NCBI GenBank assembly: GCA_043764135.1
Contig: JAYUKV010000126.1
Location: forward strand, 1 to 8,634
Direction: 5' to 3'
DNA from: JAYUKV01 sp043764135
Lineage (GTDB): Bacteria; Patescibacteriota; JACMRA01
DNA: 8,634 nt
Shown here piece by piece: positions 1-7,510 of this stretch. Below the pieces are notes generated by a model. It saw nothing but the letters and a program-made list of their open reading frames with translations, did not search any database and was not told where the DNA came from. Positions within the stretch are counted from its first letter, which is position 1; each line of letters starts with the position of its first letter. The position numbers and the translations under genes are program-made.

Positions 1-23
1 CGAACGATACTACGAATACCCAT
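1..23 (-). CDS. Start of an unidentified minus-strand gene (partial, runs off the left edge)
   Basis: An ATG at 23-21 opens a frame reading MGIRSIV before the window ends. Too little is visible to name a product. The start is credible because a perfect GGAGGT (complement of 31-36) sits 7 bases upstream, and a promoter-like pair lies at 48-75. This is the best ribosome site in the window, which suggests a well-translated gene. The next gene on the same strand, the 225-residue helical protein, ends at 398, so this gene is probably transcribed separately. Confidence 0.6.
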
Positions 24-30
24 TTTAAAA

Positions 31-36
31 ACCTCC
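31..36 (-). promoter_or_regulatory. Shine-Dalgarno site of the left-edge gene
   Basis: The plus strand reads ACCTCC, so the minus-strand transcript carries GGAGGT, ending 7 bases before the ATG at 23. Match and spacing are both ideal and fix the start of the partial gene. Confidence 0.75.
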
Positions 37-47
37 GTTTTTGAAAA

Positions 48-75
48 ATAATAGGGTAATCAATACATTAGTAAA
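48..75 (-). promoter_or_regulatory. Candidate sigma-70 promoter for the left-edge gene
   Basis: On the minus strand TTTACT (complement of 70-75) and TATTAT (complement of 48-53) are separated by 16 bases. They match TTGACA at 4 of 6 and TATAAT at 5 of 6 positions. Transcription would start near 41, giving a leader of about 18 bases that contains the GGAGGT site. In DNA this AT-rich such pairs arise by chance, but the placement relative to the ribosome site supports it. Confidence 0.45.
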
Positions 76-201
76 TTTAGTTACAAATTGCAAGTTTTAC
101 TTTTTTGTAAAAAGTTTATATACCCTTTTTTAATGAAATATAAACACAATACAATCATAAAAAGCACTGCATAGTAATACGACAACTACTAGATTTTATC
201 A

Positions 202-331
202 GTTGATTTATTAGACCTCATTCCTAATTCACAAATGTTACGATAAATCAACCAATTATTAGACTTCTCCACATTGCGATTGTGATTTATTGTGATTTTA
301 TCGTACTCATTGTTTATTAGGAAGGAGGTCT
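202..331. repeat. Long imperfect inverted repeat with alternative pairings in the gene-free stretch 24-397
   Basis: This is the only notable structure in the 374-base gene-free stretch. AGACCTCATTCCTAAT at 213-228 pairs with 316-331 at 15 of 16 positions. The pairing continues inward, with small bulges, through 231-237 with 308-313 and 239-250 with 293-305. The result is a hairpin of about 33 base pairs around a loop of roughly 42 bases. A competing perfect 10-base inverted repeat (GTTGATTTAT at 202-211, ATAAATCAAC at 243-252) uses the same bases as the inner stem, so the two folds exclude each other. Also present are a direct repeat TTATTAGAC (208-216 and 256-264) and a near-tandem pair TGTGATTTAT/TGTGATTTTA (281-300). 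No U-tract follows on either strand, so it is not a normal intrinsic terminator. It could be a structured RNA, a small non-autonomous mobile element with long terminal inverted repeats, or a recombination or binding site. The remaining bases of the stretch are AT-rich without other recognisable content. Confidence 0.6.
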
Positions 332-397
332 ATTGAGGGGAACTCTGAAATATGGACTAGTCTGTTTATAAAAGTTACAAGTAAGTATTTTTTTAAG

Positions 398-1075
398 CTA
401 ATTAATATATTTACTCTTTAAGCTATCCAAACCTTCTTTAAGCTGCGGGTATTTTACATTTAAATCAAATTGAATAGGATATTGTGTAACAAATTCATTT
501 AATGCTGATAATTCATTATAAAACTCTTGAATCGTATCACCATAGTCTGCCCCGAGTGCATCACTAATTCCTTTAGTCCTCAAAAAATTCGTCACAAGAC
601 TATAATACGATTCTCTAAGTTTTTCGTAATTATCAATTGTTGATTCAAGAGAATTATAATCACCGAAAGAGTCTAAAGCACTTTTTATAATATTTCTAAT
701 TTCATTTCTTTCTATTTCTGTAAGTACAGTATCTTGCTGAGATTGTATCTCTTGAGATATTCTTTTATTTTCCTCAAGATAATGAGTTAATCTTGAAGAG
801 TGATACTCAAGTTTTTTTTCAATAAGATTCTTTAATTGATCTAAATCAATATTCATTTTTTCCATCCAAGCTTTAACTATTGGTGATTCTGGATCGTTCT
901 CTAGTAGGTTTTTTCGCGATGCATATGTCTGCACCTTACCTTCTTTTAATCCTATCTTAGTTATAACTACATCTTGCTTGGCTTTTAAAATGTGCATTTG
1001 ATCAATCTTGTTAAGATGTGTTTGCGAATTATTCTCTGGTCCCATGGTTGGTTTCATGCTAACAGTATAGTTCAA
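398..1075 (-). CDS. Hypothetical helical/coiled-coil protein encoded directly behind recQ
   Basis: I do not recognise this 225-residue protein. It has no signal peptide or membrane segment and looks soluble. It is charged and mostly helical. Residues 65-135 look like a continuous amphipathic or coiled-coil helix (for example KNLIEKKLEYHSSRL), and further helices cover 140-195. There are no cysteines and no catalytic motif that I can name. The longest frame begins with TTG at 1075, 11 bases after the recQ stop codon. In-frame ATG codons at 1057 (residue 7) and 1045 (residue 11) are alternatives. None has a good Shine-Dalgarno site; a weak purine-rich AAAGATAG precedes the TTG. The short gap implies co-transcription or translational coupling with recQ, so the protein may work with the helicase or may simply share its transcript. 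The stop codon is TAG. No clear terminator follows; the long inverted repeat lies 67 bases downstream. Confidence 0.75.
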   Translation of the reverse strand: MNYTVSMKPTMGPENNSQTHLNKIDQMHILKAKQDVVITKIGLKEGKVQTYASRKNLLENDPESPIVKAWMEKMNIDLDQLKNLIEKKLEYHSSRLTHYLEENKRISQEIQSQQDTVLTEIERNEIRNIIKSALDSFGDYNSLESTIDNYEKLRESYYSLVTNFLRTKGISDALGADYGDTIQEFYNELSALNEFVTQYPIQFDLNVKYPQLKEGLDSLKSKYIN

Positions 1076-1086
1076 AAAAACTATCT

Positions 1087-3312
1087 TTACAATAGTGCAA
1101 TTTTTAACTCATTGTAATCAATTATTATTGAATATTTATTCTCTAAGTGAGATTTCCACTGTGATAGCATAACATAATTTACACCATTTGATCTTTCTTC
1201 TTCTAGAATCGAGTTTATCTTTGGATTTTTAAGTTTTGTGACTATTGATTCAGATACTTGATCGTTTTCATATAGCTTGATTACATGGGATATTATTGTT
1301 GACTCTGAGAGTTTTCGCATCTTGGCAATTGCTTGATATGTCATTCCTTGATCTAACAATTCTTTTGTACTGCTTATTGTATCTGTTTTAACATTTGGTT
1401 TTGATGGTAATGGAGTGTGTTCTACTGCAGCTTGAAGATCTGGGTTAGAATCACAGAACTCTTCTATTAATCTTGTAAAGGTAGTACCAAAGTTTTCTAA
1501 TTTTAGTTTTCCTACCCCTGTTATTGTAGAGAATTGATCTTGATTTATTGGCAGTTTAAGCACCATTTCAACCAATGATACATCGCCAAAAATAATATAA
1601 GGTGGTACATTCTGTTCTTCAGCAATTGACTTTCGCATTGACTTAAGAGCTTCAAGAAGCTTAGTTTGTAATTGATTAAGATCTGATAATTCACCAGTTT
1701 TGGTCTTCATTGGCTTTGATGGCTTATTATCAACATATGCTACTAATTCCATGCTATTACCACTTTTAATAAAGTCAATACTTGATTGATCTAAAGTCAG
1801 AGTTTTAATAAAACCATCATAGTTAATATTAATAAATCCCAGATCAATAAGCTGATTGATATAATACTGCCATAATATTTTATTCATATCCTTACCTATA
1901 CCATAAGTTGATAACTGATCATGGGAGTTTGCTTGTATTCTAGGATCTTTACCTGCAACTAAAATCTCAGTTATATAAGTCGAACCATATCTCTGATTAG
2001 TTTTAAAGATTGTTGAAATAATCTTTTGAGCGATAATAGTACCATCGATTTTGGGTTTTGGGTGTAAACAAGAATCACAATTCCCACAATCTTGTTCTAA
2101 TTTCTCATTAAAATATTGTAGCAATACTCTTCTTCTACAATGCCCAGTCTTACAGAACTCAAGCAAGCGATTAAGCTTATCATGTTGCATTCTTCTAAAC
2201 TCCTCAACATTCCTCTTGGATAAATATGGATTATCTTCTTGACCTTGATCAATAAACTTTTTAAGCGTAAAGACATCACCAATATTATATAATAGCAGTG
2301 CTTCTGAAGGGAGTCCATCTCGCCCTGCTCTACCTGTCTCTTGATAATATCCTTCAATTGACTTAGGTAAATTCCAGTGGATAACATATCTAACATTAGG
2401 CTTATCAATCCCCATACCAAATGCAATTGTAGCCACCACAACTTGAACCTTATCTTTCATAAAGTCATCATAAGCTTTATCTTTTACATCCTTAGATAAT
2501 GAAGCATGATAACATGCTGCTTTGATGTTATTCCTGTTAAGTCTTTGAGCTAATTCTTCTGTTGATTTGCGTGATAGGCAATATATAATTCCTGCTTGAC
2601 CTTTACGTGCAGTTATAAAATTAAATAGTTGTTGAAAACCATCTTTTTTATTCTCTACCGTATATGTAATATTAGGCCTATCAAAAGATGAAATATAGAT
2701 ATTAGGATTAACAAGCTTTAACTTATCAACTATATCTTTACGCGTTAATTCATCAGCTGTTGCTGTTAAAGCAACGATTGGAACATGCGAGAATTCTGTT
2801 TTTAGCACCCCAAGATTAGAGTACTCAGGTCGGAAGTCATGACCCCACGATGATATACAATGTGCTTCATCAATAGCAAATAGACTAATATTAATAGTCT
2901 TAAGATAGTTTAGAATGTAATTATCGTTTGCAAAGAGTTTTTCTGGTGAAATGTATAGTAGTTGCAGTTTATCATTTTCATGATTGTAAGGATTGTTAGT
3001 TTCTATGGCCTCCATGACTAGATCCTTTGTCTTATCTTCTAATGAAGAATTGAGATACTCAGCCCATATACCATTTTCTTTTAAAGATTCTACTTGATCG
3101 TGCATTAATGCAATAAGAGGTGACACAACTACAGTCAAACCATCATTAAGCAGAGCTGGTAACTGAAAGCACAATGATTTACCGCCTCCAGTTGGCATTA
3201 TTCCAACAGTATCTTGTTTATTAAGGACAGACTCAATAACAGGCTCTTGCGAGGGTCTTAGTGAAGAGTATCCAAATTTGTCTTTGAGAATTGTATATCC
3301 TTGTTGATTCAT
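1087..3312 (-). CDS. recQ: ATP-dependent DNA helicase RecQ with C-terminal helix-turn-helix extension
   Basis: This is a superfamily 2 helicase that unwinds DNA 3' to 5' in recombination, repair and fork restart in the cytoplasm. All core motifs are visible: motif 0 FGYSSLRPSQ (13-22), Walker A PTGGGKS (40-46), motif Ia SPLIALMHDQ (64-73), DEAH (148-151) followed by the RecQ aromatic loop CISSWGHDFRP, motif III ALTATA (181-186), motif V ATIAFGMGID (294-303) and motif VI YYQETGRAGRDG (322-333). Zinc ligands are Cys392, Cys409, Cys412 and Cys415. The RQC winged helix spans about 425-515, and an HRDC domain spans about 545-620 with the ITGVGKLKLENFG turn. At 741 residues it exceeds the E. coli type (about 610). 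The extra C-terminus (about 645-735, GMTYQAIAKMRKLSESTI) looks like the helix-turn-helix seen at the end of some bacterial RecQ proteins. No essential residue is missing. The ATG lacks a Shine-Dalgarno site, but a TATAAT lies 9 bases upstream. Stop codon TAA. Confidence 0.97.
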   Translation of the reverse strand: MNQQGYTILKDKFGYSSLRPSQEPVIESVLNKQDTVGIMPTGGGKSLCFQLPALLNDGLTVVVSPLIALMHDQVESLKENGIWAEYLNSSLEDKTKDLVMEAIETNNPYNHENDKLQLLYISPEKLFANDNYILNYLKTINISLFAIDEAHCISSWGHDFRPEYSNLGVLKTEFSHVPIVALTATADELTRKDIVDKLKLVNPNIYISSFDRPNITYTVENKKDGFQQLFNFITARKGQAGIIYCLSRKSTEELAQRLNRNNIKAACYHASLSKDVKDKAYDDFMKDKVQVVVATIAFGMGIDKPNVRYVIHWNLPKSIEGYYQETGRAGRDGLPSEALLLYNIGDVFTLKKFIDQGQEDNPYLSKRNVEEFRRMQHDKLNRLLEFCKTGHCRRRVLLQYFNEKLEQDCGNCDSCLHPKPKIDGTIIAQKIISTIFKTNQRYGSTYITEILVAGKDPRIQANSHDQLSTYGIGKDMNKILWQYYINQLIDLGFININYDGFIKTLTLDQSSIDFIKSGNSMELVAYVDNKPSKPMKTKTGELSDLNQLQTKLLEALKSMRKSIAEEQNVPPYIIFGDVSLVEMVLKLPINQDQFSTITGVGKLKLENFGTTFTRLIEEFCDSNPDLQAAVEHTPLPSKPNVKTDTISSTKELLDQGMTYQAIAKMRKLSESTIISHVIKLYENDQVSESIVTKLKNPKINSILEEERSNGVNYVMLSQWKSHLENKYSIIIDYNELKIALL

Positions 3313-3321
3313 GAAATAATT

Positions 3322-3327
3322 ATTATA
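3322..3327 (-). promoter_or_regulatory. Candidate -10 box just upstream of recQ
   Basis: The minus strand carries a perfect TATAAT whose 3' end is 9 bases before the recQ ATG at 3312. Transcription would begin about 2-3 bases before the start codon, giving an almost leaderless mRNA. This fits the absence of any Shine-Dalgarno sequence. The -35 region is poor: TTTACA lies only 14 bases upstream of it. The evidence is therefore the -10 match and its position only. Confidence 0.4.
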
Positions 3328-3393
3328 TGAAGTTTAGGTTTTGTAAACATAATTAAATTTACAACAAAATGATTGAAAAACTCTGGGGGCTTT

Positions 3394-6300
3394 TTATTCG
3401 ATTATACTATTATATCTAGATATTGCACATTCAAACCTTTTCTCCATAAGCTGTGGTTCGTATAATATTTTGTTAATTAGTTTCTGATCTAAATGAGTAT
3501 TTAGTTTTATATTATAATTGAGGTCAGATTCACTTGTATATTTAATGTTTATTAGATTGTTTGGATTTTCAAAATTTGGAAGCCTGTCTTCTTTAAAAGG
3601 TAGATCTTCAAAGTTTATTTCCTTATCAATCTCATCTAAATAATAAGCGACTTCAACATCACCTTCAAAATCAAGGACACGCATTGTTTCACCATCATAA
3701 GCAACATATTTTGGTTCGCCATTATTACTTTTAAATGGACGTATGTCTTTATAGCGACTTTGAAACTGCATTATAAGCATTTTTCCACCTTCTCCATTTG
3801 CAATGTCACAAAACCCTTCTTCTCTGACAATTGATTTTACTTTGGAAGCTATATTATACCCCTCTTCATTTAAGATTACTATTGTACCGTCAATATTTGT
3901 TAAAATTAAATAATCACGTCCTTGAGCATTCTTAGATACTCTTGATTCAATAGAAGTAAAACCAGATTTCATTGTATCTCCATATCTATTAATTAAATTA
4001 TAAGTTAAAGAGTCTTTATCTTGGACTACAATTAAATCTTTTATACCCTCAATCTGACTAACAGATTTGAAATTACCCAAATCCCTAAAGACACTTTCAA
4101 AAGTTATAACTTTAATCCTACCATCTTTTAATCGATCAATATAAAGTTCCCCTGCCTTCTCTACCACTCCCTGAGGTTCATATATTTCACTTGTACCATA
4201 GGAAACCAATCTTATCTTACCTTCATTTGTTTCTTTATATATACAATTATATTTATTATCATAGCTTTCAAATTCTATTTCATCTACCCACCTTGACTCA
4301 ATTTCAACTCTTTTGGGAAATACCACTTTTTTCTTACCTTCACTATTTATTAAAATACAAACAAAGTTATGGATTTCAAAATCAACAGCCCCTTCTAAAT
4401 CATATTCTGTTCCACCCCTTACTTCGACAACCCCATCTTTAACATAAAATAAATCATAACCTCTTGTGTCAATTTTAGCGGCCTCTTCTACTACCATTGT
4501 ACCATTATAATTAACCGCTACTTGATTACCATTATTATTTTTAAAAATTGCAAATCTACTATTATTTTTGACAAAATCATCAAATTCCATTGATTCCCCC
4601 AATCCTCCATTGGACATTGAAATTGGACCAAAAGTATCAAAAATTTGATATTTGTTTGTTACCTTAGACTTAAGAATACTTAATTCATTGAACTCAATAA
4701 CTTTGTCAAACGGTCCGTATGTTATGCCGGTAGGTCCAGAATAAAAATATTGATCCCCTTCAGTATTTTTATAAAATAACCCATCTTCCATTCCTTCTAT
4801 ACTTCCCTCAGATATATCATCTATTGTAACATCAAATTTTGGAATATATGCTTTACAACCATTAGCGTTTGTTAATTCAAAAATACTGTAATCGTAATCC
4901 ATACTTTTTGCGTAAACACTTGTATAAGTTTCTAAATCTGCTAATTCTTGTTTTTCATTACTTTTTATTTTATATGTTCCATCATCTAACCTTACTTTAA
5001 AACCAATTCCATTTTGGATTTTAAATGTAGAAATGTAACTAATTTTCTCGTCAATTAGATTTTCATTCATTATTAAATCAAGATTAGAATCATACACTTG
5101 ATATTTACCATCCTTAGTTATAACAAAAAAGCTTTTAACATCAAGAAATTCACCTTCCTGGAATTTATCATATCCCTCAGTATCGACTTTAATAACCACA
5201 CTTTTTCTATTTTCCGAATTTATTAACACGATGTATTTATTACCAGATTCATCTAAAGCTTGATAAGCATAAGAGCCAGCATTATAATAACTAAATCCAG
5301 CTTGTAATAATTTACCATCATAAATTATTTTTACAATAGGATCATCAGATTTATTTGGTCTAATTGTAAATTTTTTCAACCCTGAATAACTATCAACTAA
5401 CATAGGGTCATTTATCGAATCAATTATATTATATAAAGTTTCAGAGTCTTTAAATTGAGATTCATCAAAGTATTTACCTATAATTTTCTCCACATCAGGA
5501 TACCCCATAAACGTCTTGTTTTTCCCCTGACTTGCATTAACAAAAACATTATAGAAAAGTGCAAAATCTTCTGGCTTAGTCTGTTTAAGATATTCTAAGA
5601 ATACAATTTTCGTAAGATCTATACCCAAAAGGTTTTTAACATTAAAATCCAAATCAACATTTGTATCATTATCTTGAGAGCTACATAGCGCCATCAAAGC
5701 AATCGAATTGGCAGTATTCAAGGGACTTGCAAATGAGTTGTCACCATGCCCTCTACTTTCATGGGCATCTTTTCTTCTTCTGTTATCAATTCCATCATAG
5801 ATTTTTAAAGGTCTTGGGTGTTTAGTACTATCTAAAGTGATATGAATAGGATGTAAGCGAGTATTTCCTTTAACTGATGAAGAATTGGACAATCTGATAT
5901 CGTGCAATGTTTGTACAACATCATCTACATACTCTGGATTGTATTCTAAGTATTCAGGTTTCCTTCTAACTTCAGTAGCACCATAAGGATCTTCGCTTAC
6001 CTCCATTCTATCATCAACAACAGCAGTATTTTGATGAGAAAAATCATCATGTTGCTCTTCATAGCTGTCTGTAGCAGGTCTATGTCTTACTTGGTTTATT
6101 GGTTGAAACTCAACCTCAAATCCTATTTTGGAATTACCAAGTCTATCAAATTGGGAATTATTGATTGGTTCAATTACTTTCCAAACTTTTAACCTTAATT
6201 CAGGATTAGGGTTTGTAATTTGTTTTACCATATCTTCATAAGTAAATGATTCCATTTCTTGTTGAAGAGTTAATCTTGCTTTTTCTTGATCTTCGATGAA

Positions 6301-7452
6301 TTTGGATTCTGGATTTATTGTTTTTAACTTTTTGTAAAGTATTCCCAGAGCTTGTCTTTCAATTCCACTTGTTAAGAATTCATCGCTAAGTAGTCTATTT
6401 AATAATTGTAATATCTCTTGTTCGTTTAACTCTGTATTTGCTAATTCAGAAATGATTAACTCTTGAAATTGTGGATCTATTGTTGAATTAAATTCTTTGA
6501 AAAGGTAATTTTTGAGTGGTATTAATTGATCAAGTGGTAGTTTTTCTAAATATACAGTAGAGATTACATTTCTAACAATATACAGTTTTGATAAGAATAA
6601 ATCTTTAACTGCATTTTTTGAACCTGCAAATGCTGTATCAACAGCATCAAACAAATCATAAACCAAAACTTCTAACTTGTTATCTTCACTTTCAAGAAAT
6701 TTTTTAATTGATTTAACCAATTTCATATCAGTGTGCATTGTGTAACTAAGTTGTTCTCCAGGTGATTGTTGTTTACTATAATGTAGAAACTTGTTTCTTA
6801 CAATGTTTAATACGGCTGTGCAAAAAAGTCCATCAGCGGTAGAATATAACTTAGGTTCAAATTCTTTTAATAGTTTTTCATAGACAATTTCAGCACTTTT
6901 TTCATCAGTTATGGGTGTTCTTTGGACTATTCCTTCAATTGTTTCAGTCAAAGGGTTTTGACTTATTGAATTGAAGTTATATATTTTTTCAATTGCTTCA
7001 AGCTCAGAGTAAAGCGTAACAAATGCAGGAGACTTGGAAATGTTTTCAATAGAAGTGCTTTTTTTATCTAGTTGAGCTTTTAATTCATCATACTTTTGTT
7101 TTAGTTCTCTAACATCAGTCGTTCCAGACTGAAGTTCAGTATTAAATTCTCTAAGTGATTCCATTACTGGAACTAAATAGCTAAGTACTTGAATATCTTT
7201 TGTAGATCTATCTCTTGTAATTGATTCTTTAGGTTGGATTAAAGTAGCTTGCGTTAAATTTGTATCTAGAATAATTAGAGAATTATTAGGCTCTGCTTCT
7301 TGTTTGTTTGTTTTTGATAATTTGGAGTGTAATAAAGGATCAAGATGATGAATCCAAGTTGAAATTGAAGCTAGTGAAGAAGAAAGGGATTTTGGTTTTT
7401 GTGTTTGTGTTATTAAATCACCATTTCTTCTTATGTTAGGAGTGATAATCAT
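3394..7452 (-). CDS. Large multidomain protein: helical N-terminus, putative amidoligase/GCS-like domain, propeller-like C-terminus
   Basis: I do not recognise this 1352-residue protein as a named family. It has no signal peptide or membrane helix, so it is probably cytoplasmic. Residues 85-430 are helical, with a coiled-coil-like stretch near 112-135. Residues 440-590 hold motifs in the order expected for the glutamate-cysteine ligase/amidoligase superfamily: GFEVEFQ (444-450, a G-x-E-x-E metal/ATP motif), ATEVRRKPEYLEY (492-504), RLHPIHITLD (532-541, H-x-x-H) and RRRKDAHESRGH (558-569, an E-x-R motif). If active, it would form an amide bond using ATP; the substrate is unknown. Residues 600-690 are helical. 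Residues about 700-1270 are beta-rich, with recurring units such as GKYQVYDSNLD (782), NKYQIFDTFGP (933), GKIRLVSYGTSE (1078) and GTIVILNEEGY (1189), resembling WG-repeat or propeller blades without the WG signature. The ATG start lies 6 bases from a perfect TATAAT, with no ribosome site. It is transcribed toward recQ, 81 bases away, and divergently from dcd. The open frame is certain; the domain calls are inferences from short motifs. Confidence 0.9.
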   Translation of the reverse strand: MIITPNIRRNGDLITQTQKPKSLSSSLASISTWIHHLDPLLHSKLSKTNKQEAEPNNSLIILDTNLTQATLIQPKESITRDRSTKDIQVLSYLVPVMESLREFNTELQSGTTDVRELKQKYDELKAQLDKKSTSIENISKSPAFVTLYSELEAIEKIYNFNSISQNPLTETIEGIVQRTPITDEKSAEIVYEKLLKEFEPKLYSTADGLFCTAVLNIVRNKFLHYSKQQSPGEQLSYTMHTDMKLVKSIKKFLESEDNKLEVLVYDLFDAVDTAFAGSKNAVKDLFLSKLYIVRNVISTVYLEKLPLDQLIPLKNYLFKEFNSTIDPQFQELIISELANTELNEQEILQLLNRLLSDEFLTSGIERQALGILYKKLKTINPESKFIEDQEKARLTLQQEMESFTYEDMVKQITNPNPELRLKVWKVIEPINNSQFDRLGNSKIGFEVEFQPINQVRHRPATDSYEEQHDDFSHQNTAVVDDRMEVSEDPYGATEVRRKPEYLEYNPEYVDDVVQTLHDIRLSNSSSVKGNTRLHPIHITLDSTKHPRPLKIYDGIDNRRRKDAHESRGHGDNSFASPLNTANSIALMALCSSQDNDTNVDLDFNVKNLLGIDLTKIVFLEYLKQTKPEDFALFYNVFVNASQGKNKTFMGYPDVEKIIGKYFDESQFKDSETLYNIIDSINDPMLVDSYSGLKKFTIRPNKSDDPIVKIIYDGKLLQAGFSYYNAGSYAYQALDESGNKYIVLINSENRKSVVIKVDTEGYDKFQEGEFLDVKSFFVITKDGKYQVYDSNLDLIMNENLIDEKISYISTFKIQNGIGFKVRLDDGTYKIKSNEKQELADLETYTSVYAKSMDYDYSIFELTNANGCKAYIPKFDVTIDDISEGSIEGMEDGLFYKNTEGDQYFYSGPTGITYGPFDKVIEFNELSILKSKVTNKYQIFDTFGPISMSNGGLGESMEFDDFVKNNSRFAIFKNNNGNQVAVNYNGTMVVEEAAKIDTRGYDLFYVKDGVVEVRGGTEYDLEGAVDFEIHNFVCILINSEGKKKVVFPKRVEIESRWVDEIEFESYDNKYNCIYKETNEGKIRLVSYGTSEIYEPQGVVEKAGELYIDRLKDGRIKVITFESVFRDLGNFKSVSQIEGIKDLIVVQDKDSLTYNLINRYGDTMKSGFTSIESRVSKNAQGRDYLILTNIDGTIVILNEEGYNIASKVKSIVREEGFCDIANGEGGKMLIMQFQSRYKDIRPFKSNNGEPKYVAYDGETMRVLDFEGDVEVAYYLDEIDKEINFEDLPFKEDRLPNFENPNNLINIKYTSESDLNYNIKLNTHLDQKLINKILYEPQLMEKRFECAISRYNSIIE

Positions 7453-7458
7453 AGTGAG

Positions 7459-7487
7459 ATTATATCTTAATATGATGATTTATACAA
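7459..7487 (-). promoter_or_regulatory. Promoter of the large gene, predicted leaderless
   Basis: On the minus strand TTGTAT (complement of 7482-7487) and a perfect TATAAT (complement of 7459-7464) are spaced by exactly 17 bases. Only six bases, CTCACT, separate the -10 box from the ATG at 7452, so transcription should start at or next to the A of the start codon. No Shine-Dalgarno site is present or could be accommodated. Initiation therefore probably occurs on a leaderless mRNA. Confidence 0.6.
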
Positions 7488-7510
7488 TTAGAACTTTTTA
7501 AACTTATTAA

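Noticed and set aside
202..331. Integron attC site, CRISPR repeat or tRNA
   Set aside because: There are no GTTRRRY-type core sites, no regularly spaced repeat-spacer units, and no T-loop GTTCRA motif with an acceptor stem.
2051..2242. Plus-strand frame of 63 codons
   Set aside because: It lies fully antisense to the zinc-binding and adjacent region of recQ, whose conserved residues explain the sequence.
2097..2441. Second minus-strand frame of 114 codons
   Set aside because: It is an alternative frame inside recQ helicase motifs V and VI; the RecQ reading is beyond doubt.
3374..3396. AAAAAGCCCCCAGAGTTTTT on the minus strand after the large gene, looking like a terminator
   Set aside because: The arms do not pair beyond the A/T ends plus one wobble and one C-G pair, and no U-tract follows a stable stem. 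It looks at most like half of a terminator.
4191..4442. Plus-strand frame of 83 codons rich in His, Tyr and Leu
   Set aside because: It is antisense to the beta-rich part of the large gene and has the composition of a shadow frame.
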